Source: Candidatus Thorarchaeota archaeon | Lineage (GTDB): Archaea > Asgardarchaeota > Thorarchaeia > Thorarchaeales > Thorarchaeaceae | DNA length: 6,168 nt | Direction of reading: 5' to 3' | NCBI GenBank assembly: GCA_013138615.1 | Contig: WTCK01000083.1 | Location: forward strand, 1-6,168 | Notes under the pieces: generated by a model | Told to the model about the DNA's origin: nothing | The model's database searches: none | Seen by the model: the letters and a program-made list of their open reading frames with translations, nothing else | Translations under genes and position numbers: made by a program | Shown: positions 1 to 4,619 of the stretch, one piece after another | Layout of the letters: every line of letters begins with the position of its first letter | Position numbering within the stretch: position 1 is the stretch's first letter

Positions 1-503
1 GAATGGTATTCAATCTGGAACTCAATCAAGCGTTTCACTCTAGGGTCTTCATGGTAGCCGAAGTGCATCATGTAGTAGAGAATATTGCCGTCAAGACAGC
101 ATCCGTCTTTAACAACACTAGCCCGACCCCGTTCGGTCTTTGGCGCTTCAGTCAGGAAGTGCCCAGAATCCCTTTGAAACCTGAAGATGGATTCAATGCC
201 ACGCTCAATGGCTGCGTTTCTCTTGGCTCCCAATTCAGCCATAATCAGAAGACTGTGTGTACTGGCAACATACTTGGGCAAGTACATGTTGTCTGCGCTA
301 CCCCAGTGGCCTTCTGGTTTCTGCGCACCGAGAATTGCCTTAACGCAGAGCGACTTCATAATCGCCTTCTGGGCCGCAACCACGTTTGGATGATCCATAC
401 CCCTGTCCTTGAGATGCTGTAATGCCCAGAAACGGATGCTTGGGTTAGAAGATTCCAGGAGCCAATCGATGACTCCTTCTCCAACGAACTCAACCCACTT
501 CAT
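1..503 (-). CDS. Squalene-cyclase/prenyltransferase-like alpha/alpha-toroid protein, N-terminal part (runs off the left edge)
   Basis: This is an open frame of 167 codons plus two bases, read leftward from an ATG at 503-501. An in-frame TAG at 509-507 rules out a longer start. Near the N-terminus the protein has SNPSIRFWALQHL, an opening typical of uncharacterised prokaryotic proteins with prenyltransferase/squalene oxidase repeats. Two QW-like repeats follow: ILGAQKPEGHWG near residues 56-67 and IFRFQRDSGHF roughly 50 residues later. The segment CCLDGNILYYMMHFGY also fits the family pattern of a Cys followed by a GN(I/L)L helix. Such proteins fold as alpha/alpha barrels. Some relatives have been labelled nitrogen-fixation proteins without good reason. 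No catalytic DxDD or DDxxD motif is visible in this part, so a real terpene cyclase activity is not supported. No good Shine-Dalgarno sequence precedes the start; AGGAT lies directly against it. The gene follows the RuBisCO-like gene on the same strand after 55 bases and may share its transcript. The fold is fairly sure; the function is unknown. Confidence 0.72.
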   Translation of the reverse strand, partial: MKWVEFVGEGVIDWLLESSNPSIRFWALQHLKDRGMDHPNVVAAQKAIMKSLCVKAILGAQKPEGHWGSADNMYLPKYVASTHSLLIMAELGAKRNAAIERGIESIFRFQRDSGHFLTEAPKTERGRASVVKDGCCLDGNILYYMMHFGYHEDPRVKRLIEFQIEYH

Positions 504-558
504 ATCCTAGCATAAGGTGGCTCTGAGCTATTAAGGGTGCCCGTCTAGGTTTCAGATA

Positions 559-1881
559 TCATAGGTCAAAGCCCGTTCTGCCGCTGCCCCAGGACTCCAT
601 TGCTCGTTTGAGTTCTTCATGTTCCTTAGCATATCTGCTCACAGGAATCCCTTGCATCTTTGCTTCGATTGCCTGCCTGAATGCGACCGCACCTGCAGTT
701 GAACCGTCAGGATGAGCGTGAATTGCGCCGCCAGACCCTATCACGATGTCTGGCCCTAGGTCATCAATCACCTCTTCTACCATTCCTTGTGATATCCCTC
801 CGCTGGGCATTGGAGCTGTCTGTTCGATATTATGTAGAGGCATAATCATGTCATGGGCCATGGCGAGGAATCGCTCTTTCAGGATGGGCGCTTTGCCATA
901 CGGTGCCGGGAACACTGTGATATCGGAGCCGCAGATGCGCGGAAGCTTCCCAATCACGAGATTAGTTGCAATCCCTGTGATTGGTGAGTACGACATTGCA
1001 CCTGCGATGTCCATGTGTGCCAGGACTGGAACTTTGATTGAGGGGTCTTCACAGACGTGGCGAAACGCCGAATACCCTACGGCCATGAAGTTGATCATCA
1101 GGGCGTTCGCACCAAGTTCGATTGCTTTCTCTGCGTTCTCAAACAGTTTTGGGACAGAATCGGTGATATTCACGGTGAAGAGAGTCTTTTCTCCCTTCTC
1201 CGAATCAGCTCGGTCAAGGGCCTCCATGAAGAGTGGAATTCTCTCCTCGATTGTATTGAAGTGGGGATTCGCCAGGAGCTCGTCATCCTTGATGATGTCT
1301 GCACCACCAACAGCGGCTTTGTAGCACAGCTCCGCTCCCATCTTAGCGCTCGTATATACACATGGTTTGATCATGTTGTTCAGAAGAGGTCTCTTCTTCA
1401 CACCCAGCAATTTCCTGAGTCCCTTGATTCCGAATTTCGGCCCCTTGAAACCCTTGAGCCAGCTCTTCGGGAATCTCATGTCAAGGACTTTGATTCTACC
1501 ACCTAGTGAGATGTTCCCTACGACCGTGGAGAGGAGCATTGGTATCTGCTGCCCGAAGTTCTCCCATGGATAAGCAACCTGAATGACGTACTGTCGGCGC
1601 TCAGCATCCCTTGGATAGCTGTACTCGTATGCAGGGACTTCATAGATTCCGATGACTTTAGCAACATGCCTCTTGCGCACAGCCACAGTCTCGCCGGGAA
1701 CCAGAGTCCAATTTCCCGTGCTCTGTTCAACAGCGGCAGCATAAGCAACCTCTCTCACGTCAATCATCGGCGGTAGGCCAACGTAGTAAGTGGTTATGAC
1801 GTATTTTTCCATCTCGATTGCATCAGGCAACGCGTCCGGCATTGCTTCAAGTGGCAGTCTGTCCATCTCAATCAGTCCCAT
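559..1881 (-). CDS. RuBisCO-like protein (form IV type), probable enolase/isomerase-class enzyme, not a carboxylase
   Basis: This is a complete 440-residue protein with the RuBisCO large-subunit layout: an N-terminal alpha/beta domain to about residue 160, then a TIM barrel. Aligned by eye to spinach numbering from memory, it keeps E60 (E52), W66 (W58), N123, K175 (K172 in MIKP), the carbamylated K201 and metal ligands D203/E204 (K198, D200, E201 in IIKDDE), H294 (H289), loop-6 K334 (K330 in PAPYGK), S379/G381 (PSGG, 359-362) and G403/G404 (GSGGAIHAHP). It has lost T65 (N57), K177 (C174), R295 (M290) and H327 (V323). Text such as GFKGPKFGI and GKLPRICGSD resembles MtnW-type RuBisCO-like proteins, which enolise 2,3-diketo-5-methylthiopentyl-1-phosphate in methionine salvage. 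The substrate here is not known. ATG 1881 is the most upstream start possible, because an in-frame TAA lies at 1890-1888. It has no clear ribosome binding site. Starts at residues 6, 14 or 24 (MEKYVITTYYVG, where many relatives begin) are possible. The gene is divergent from fhs. Confidence 0.9.
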   Translation of the reverse strand: MGLIEMDRLPLEAMPDALPDAIEMEKYVITTYYVGLPPMIDVREVAYAAAVEQSTGNWTLVPGETVAVRKRHVAKVIGIYEVPAYEYSYPRDAERRQYVIQVAYPWENFGQQIPMLLSTVVGNISLGGRIKVLDMRFPKSWLKGFKGPKFGIKGLRKLLGVKKRPLLNNMIKPCVYTSAKMGAELCYKAAVGGADIIKDDELLANPHFNTIEERIPLFMEALDRADSEKGEKTLFTVNITDSVPKLFENAEKAIELGANALMINFMAVGYSAFRHVCEDPSIKVPVLAHMDIAGAMSYSPITGIATNLVIGKLPRICGSDITVFPAPYGKAPILKERFLAMAHDMIMPLHNIEQTAPMPSGGISQGMVEEVIDDLGPDIVIGSGGAIHAHPDGSTAGAVAFRQAIEAKMQGIPVSRYAKEHEELKRAMESWGSGRTGFDL

Positions 1882-1900
1882 TCTTTGTTACGCTATCCTG

Positions 1901-1907
1901 CTTATTT
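1901..1907 (-). promoter_or_regulatory. Weak TATA-like element before the RuBisCO-like gene
   Basis: Read on the minus strand this is AAATAAG, 20-26 bases before the ATG at 1881. If it is an archaeal TATA box, transcription would begin at or very near the start codon. That would give a leaderless message and explain why no Shine-Dalgarno sequence is visible there. The match to the archaeal consensus is poor and the spacing is a little short, so this is only a candidate. Confidence 0.2.
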
Positions 1908-1951
1908 CACTTTGGAAGATTGTTTTCCACACTTCCCAGTTGAGAAAGTTT

Positions 1952-1975
1952 CAATCATGATTCCTCTAGAGATTG
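1952..1975. promoter_or_regulatory. Nested palindromes in the divergent spacer, operator candidate
   Basis: The sequence holds a perfect 10-base palindrome AATCATGATT (1953-1962) and, one base later, a perfect 8-base palindrome CTCTAGAG (1964-1971). The arms CAATC (1952-1956) and GATTG (1971-1975) form an inverted repeat around the pair. The cluster lies near the middle of the 157-base spacer, 71 bases from the RuBisCO-like start and 63 bases from the fhs start, where a dimeric regulator could act on both promoters. No known regulator motif is recognised. Confidence 0.35.
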
Positions 1976-1982
1976 TTTTATC
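1976..1982 (+). promoter_or_regulatory. TATA-like element for the fhs operon
   Basis: TTTTATC lies 57-63 bases before the fhs ATG. An archaeal start about 25 bases downstream would leave a leader of some 30-35 bases that includes the AGGTG ribosome binding site. The purine-rich BRE expected just upstream is not convincing. The element directly abuts the palindrome cluster, so a protein bound there could block TBP/TFB. This is a weak candidate. Confidence 0.25.
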
Positions 1983-2026
1983 TGAAGATACGAAATTGTT
2001 ATGATGTACCATTCTCATAGAATCGT

Positions 2027-2031
2027 AGGTG
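2027..2031 (+). promoter_or_regulatory. Ribosome binding site of fhs
   Basis: AGGTG matches the archaeal anti-Shine-Dalgarno sequence (message consensus GGAGGTGAT) and ends 7 bases before the ATG at 2039. With an in-frame TAG at 2018-2020, it fixes the fhs start. Confidence 0.65.
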
Positions 2032-2038
2032 TAGGCGG

Positions 2039-3637
2039 ATGATTCCCATAGCAGAAATAGCAGAACGAGCTGGTATTCCAGTTGAATTCTTGGAGCACTA
2101 TGGCAAGTACATAGCCAAGATTGATCTTAACATCAGGAAGAGCCTGGGTGAGCGAAAAGGAAAACTCATCCTTGTGACTGCAACCAATCCAACCCCTGCA
2201 GGTGAGGGTAAGACTACAAACTCGATTGGTTTATCGATGGCCCTCAACGCGATGGGGCATAATGCAGTTGTAGCATTGAGAGAGCCTTCTCTCGGGCCAG
2301 TTTTTGGTGTGAAGGGAGGTGCCGCTGGTGGCGGGATGTCTCGAGTTCTTCCATTCGAGCGAATAAATCTCCTGTTCACCTCTGACTTCCCTGCGATATC
2401 TTCTGCGCACAACCTTCTCTCAGCCATGATTGACAATTACGCACACTATGACCACCAGCCGGAACTGGATATCAGGAGGATCTATTGGCCCCGTACTGTG
2501 GACATGAATGATAGAGCTCTTAGGAGAGTCATCGTTGGGCTTGGCGGGCGGTTTGACGGACTTCCACGAGAGGAGCGATTCATCATCACTGCAGCTTCTG
2601 AAATAATGGCAATTATGGCTCTTGCCAAAGACTACCCTGACTTGAAAACAAGATTGGGCAACATTCTCATTGGAAGAGATCAGAGACTGAAGGAGATGCA
2701 CGCCCGAGACCTTCAGGCGGAAGGCGCAATGGCGGTACTGCTTCGTGATGCACTCAAGCCTAATCTTGTGCAGACGTGCGAGGAAACACCAGCAATCATC
2801 CACATAGGCCCCTTCGCAAACATTGCTACTGGCACGAGCTCCATAATCGCGACAGACATAGCCCTGAGGCTGTTTGACTATGTCGTGATAGAGGCGGGAT
2901 TCGGCGCGGACCTTGGGGCTGAGAAGTTCTTCAATATCGTCACCAGAGTCGGCGAATTCGGCGTTGATGCTACAGTTCTATTGACGACCATTCGCGCACT
3001 CAAGCACCATGGAAAAGGAGACCTCGCTGCGGGATTCCCAAATCTTGAGAAACACATGGAGAACATCCAGAATTTCGGTGTGCCAGCCATCGTTGCCCTT
3101 AATCGTTTCCCAGATGATACTGACAAGGAAATCGCCCTCTTGAAGAAGATGTGCAAGAAACGTGGCTGGAAGATGGAAGTTTCAGAGGTCTTTGCCAAGG
3201 GCGGCGAAGGTGGAAAAGCACTAGCTTCTGCTGTCATCGAGTCAATAGGCAATGAAAGAAGCGAGATCAAGTACACATACGACCTTGACGACGATCTGAG
3301 GACTAAGATTCTGAAAGTTGCTAAGCAAGTGTACGGCGCTGATGGTGTCGAATACACCACCGGAGGTCGTGGACGTCTACGTTCACTTGAGAAGCGAGGT
3401 TATGGAAATCTCCCCGTCTGTATTGCCAAGACGCAATTCAGTCTATCCCATCACAAATCATTGCGAGGTAGACCAACTGGCTTTGAGATGGAGGTGGTAG
3501 GTGCTGATGTTAGTGCTGGAGCTGGTTTTGTAATAGTCTACATGGGTAACGTCCGGCTGATGCCTGGATTACCCGAAGAACCTGCAGCCATTCGAATGAA
3601 TATCGACGATGATGGAGACATTTTCGGTGTTTCCTAG
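2039..3637 (+). CDS. fhs: Formate-tetrahydrofolate ligase (10-formyl-THF synthetase)
   Basis: The protein of 532 residues catalyses formate + ATP + THF to 10-formyl-THF + ADP + phosphate, reversibly, in the cytoplasm. Family landmarks run in order along its whole length: YGKY (21-24), the P-loop PTPAGEGKTT (51-60, Lys58), REPSLGP (81-87), GVKGGAAGGG (90-99), KPNLVQT (240-246), GPFANIA (257-263), EAGFGADLGAEKF (285-297), AKGGEGG (386-392), YGADGVEYT (432-440), GYGNLPVCIAKTQ (454-466) and MPGLPEEPAA (508-517). It is somewhat shorter than the Moorella enzyme (about 559 residues), with a shorter N-terminus and about 11 residues missing between LKHHG and NLEKH. The folate-stacking Trp412 of Moorella appears as Phe385, while its partner Phe384 is kept as Phe357. 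The gene heads a probable operon with folD 13 bases downstream. The cell can use it to make 10-formyl-THF, or in reverse to make ATP from formyl groups delivered by FtcD and FolD. Confidence 0.97.
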   Translation: MIPIAEIAERAGIPVEFLEHYGKYIAKIDLNIRKSLGERKGKLILVTATNPTPAGEGKTTNSIGLSMALNAMGHNAVVALREPSLGPVFGVKGGAAGGGMSRVLPFERINLLFTSDFPAISSAHNLLSAMIDNYAHYDHQPELDIRRIYWPRTVDMNDRALRRVIVGLGGRFDGLPREERFIITAASEIMAIMALAKDYPDLKTRLGNILIGRDQRLKEMHARDLQAEGAMAVLLRDALKPNLVQTCEETPAIIHIGPFANIATGTSSIIATDIALRLFDYVVIEAGFGADLGAEKFFNIVTRVGEFGVDATVLLTTIRALKHHGKGDLAAGFPNLEKHMENIQNFGVPAIVALNRFPDDTDKEIALLKKMCKKRGWKMEVSEVFAKGGEGGKALASAVIESIGNERSEIKYTYDLDDDLRTKILKVAKQVYGADGVEYTTGGRGRLRSLEKRGYGNLPVCIAKTQFSLSHHKSLRGRPTGFEMEVVGADVSAGAGFVIVYMGNVRLMPGLPEEPAAIRMNIDDDGDIFGVS

Positions 3638-3644
3638 GCGGTGA
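3638..3644 (+). promoter_or_regulatory. Ribosome binding site of folD
   Basis: GCGGTGA begins directly after the fhs stop codon and ends 6 bases before the folD ATG. The same heptamer precedes the next gene, ftcD, which supports both start assignments. Confidence 0.7.
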
Positions 3645-3650
3645 CAAGTC

Positions 3651-4538
3651 ATGTCTTCGAAGGAATTCAACAAGGACGAGGTCTTCAAGGACCATGTAAT
3701 CAGTGGCAGGAAGCTCTCCAAGCATATCAGACGCGAAATCAAAGCGGAAGTAGCGCGTCTAACCGAACATCACGGAATCTCGCCAAAGCTTGTCACAATC
3801 CTTGTAGGAGCGGACCCAGGCTCACAGATGTATGTTCGGATGAAACACAAAGCCTCGAACAAGGCTGGGATTCTCTCAGAGAATCATGATCTTCCTGAAG
3901 AAACAACTCAAGAGGAACTACTGGCTCTGATTCAGAAATTGAATGCAGATCGTGAGATTCATGGAATTCTAGTGCAGCTTCCCCTGCCAAAGCATATTGA
4001 CGAAACGGCAATCATCAGTGCCATAGATGCGCACAAGGATGTTGATGGGTTCTCCCCCGCGAGCATCTATCGGTTGTTTTATGGAGAAGAAGAGCTGAGC
4101 TCAGCCACTCCCCAAGGAATCGTGACGATGTTGGACTACCTTGGGATGGATGACCTCTCTGGAAAGCATGCGGTCATCATCAACAGGTCCAACATTGTTG
4201 GAAAACCTCTGATTATGCTTCTTCTAAATCGCAATGCTACAGTGACGGTCTGCCATTCACGAACCGCGGATCTTGCTTCATTCACACAACAGGCTGACGT
4301 GTTGGTAACTGCTATCGGTAGGCGGAAATCAAAGGAGGCCCCCTTCTACATCACATCGGACATGATCAAGGAAGGTGCAGTAATCATTGATGTGGCAACC
4401 CCGCATGGCGACGTCGATTTTGAGAATGTGAAGGAGAAGGCTCTCTGGGTAACGCCCGTTCCAGGCGGTGTTGGCCCAATGACAATCACAATGCTTCTGA
4501 AGAATGTAGTCGCAGCCTACACCAATCAAATTTCATAG
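3651..4538 (+). CDS. folD: Bifunctional methylene-THF dehydrogenase / methenyl-THF cyclohydrolase
   Basis: The protein of 295 residues oxidises 5,10-methylene-THF to 5,10-methenyl-THF and hydrolyses that to 10-formyl-THF, both reversibly. Catalytic residues of the family are present: Tyr61 and Lys65 in SQMYVRMK (Lys54 in E. coli), Gln109 in ILVQLPLP, and Asp132 in KDVDGF. The dinucleotide-binding domain has RSNIVGKP (179-186), and the C-terminal folate motif PGGVGPMT is at 271-278. Arg179 and Ser203 (in CHSRT) match positions that contact the NADP 2'-phosphate in characterised enzymes, so NADP is the likely cofactor. Two things are odd. The usual GRSNIVG begins with Asn (NRSNIVG). The common DVGIN...NGKLVGDVDF stretch is cut to DVATPHGDVDF, while about six residues are inserted after AIGRRKS. 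Its place between fhs and ftcD fits its role as the link between methenyl-THF and formyl-THF. ATG 3651 has a strong ribosome binding site. Confidence 0.96.
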   Translation: MSSKEFNKDEVFKDHVISGRKLSKHIRREIKAEVARLTEHHGISPKLVTILVGADPGSQMYVRMKHKASNKAGILSENHDLPEETTQEELLALIQKLNADREIHGILVQLPLPKHIDETAIISAIDAHKDVDGFSPASIYRLFYGEEELSSATPQGIVTMLDYLGMDDLSGKHAVIINRSNIVGKPLIMLLLNRNATVTVCHSRTADLASFTQQADVLVTAIGRRKSKEAPFYITSDMIKEGAVIIDVATPHGDVDFENVKEKALWVTPVPGGVGPMTITMLLKNVVAAYTNQIS

Positions 4539-4589
4539 GCTTCGCAATCGGAGAGAATAGAAACTCCCCTCCCAAACGCTTTTGTAGAA

Positions 4590-4607
4590 GGCCGCTCCGT
4601 GCGGGCC
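4590..4607 (+). promoter_or_regulatory. GC-rich hairpin abutting the ftcD ribosome binding site
   Basis: GGCCGC (4590-4595) pairs with GCGG-G-CC (4601-4607) around a five-base loop TCCGT, with G4605 bulged. The result is six G/C pairs in an otherwise balanced region. The stem ends exactly where the GCGGTGA ribosome binding site begins (4608). The CCGC of the left arm (4592-4595) could instead pair with GCGG at 4608-4611 and hide that site. A role in translation is inferred only from position. There is no U-run, so it is not an obvious terminator. Confidence 0.35.
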
Positions 4608-4614
4608 GCGGTGA
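4608..4614 (+). promoter_or_regulatory. Ribosome binding site of ftcD, favouring a TTG start
   Basis: GCGGTGA is identical to the folD site and lies 5 bases before TTG 4620. This spacing argues for TTG over the in-frame GTG at 4611, which would sit inside the site, and over GTG 4599. Neither GTG has its own Shine-Dalgarno sequence. Confidence 0.6.
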
Positions 4615-4619
4615 CTCAT

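Noticed and set aside
3..422. Plus-strand open frame of 139 codons at the left edge
   Set aside because: It is antisense to the toroid protein gene, whose minus-strand translation shows clear family repeats; the plus-strand product has no recognisable feature.
506..549. CCTAG/CTAGG inverted repeat between the two minus-strand genes
   Set aside because: The arms are only five bases with a 34-base loop and no U-run, so a terminator or stable structure is not supported.
746..1573. Plus-strand open frames opposite the RuBisCO-like gene (746-1324, 1057-1506, 1367-1573)
   Set aside because: The minus-strand protein is a full-length recognisable family member across this whole stretch, so these are shadows.
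559..1881. True form III (archaeal) RuBisCO
   Set aside because: The positions equivalent to K177, R295 and H327 are Cys, Met and Val, and the barrel text resembles MtnW-type proteins, so carboxylase activity is unlikely.
2098..3360. Minus-strand open frames opposite fhs (2098-2436, 2420-2803, 2878-3360)
   Set aside because: They have low-complexity, unfamiliar products opposite a complete, conserved formate-THF ligase.
3869..3885. Perfect inverted repeat GATTCTCT-C-AGAGAATC inside folD
   Set aside because: It lies within conserved coding sequence, and arms of 8 bases are not rare by chance in a 6 kb window; there is no U-run or boundary nearby.
4094..4105. Perfect 12-base palindrome GCTGAGCTCAGC inside folD
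   Set aside because: It is internal to the gene with no nearby start, stop or second copy; most likely chance from codon use.
4599..4619. GTG 4599 or GTG 4611 as the ftcD start
   Set aside because: GTG 4611 lies within the GCGGTGA ribosome binding site and GTG 4599 lies in the hairpin loop; the family N-terminus (KIIECVPNFSEG) begins right after TTG 4620.
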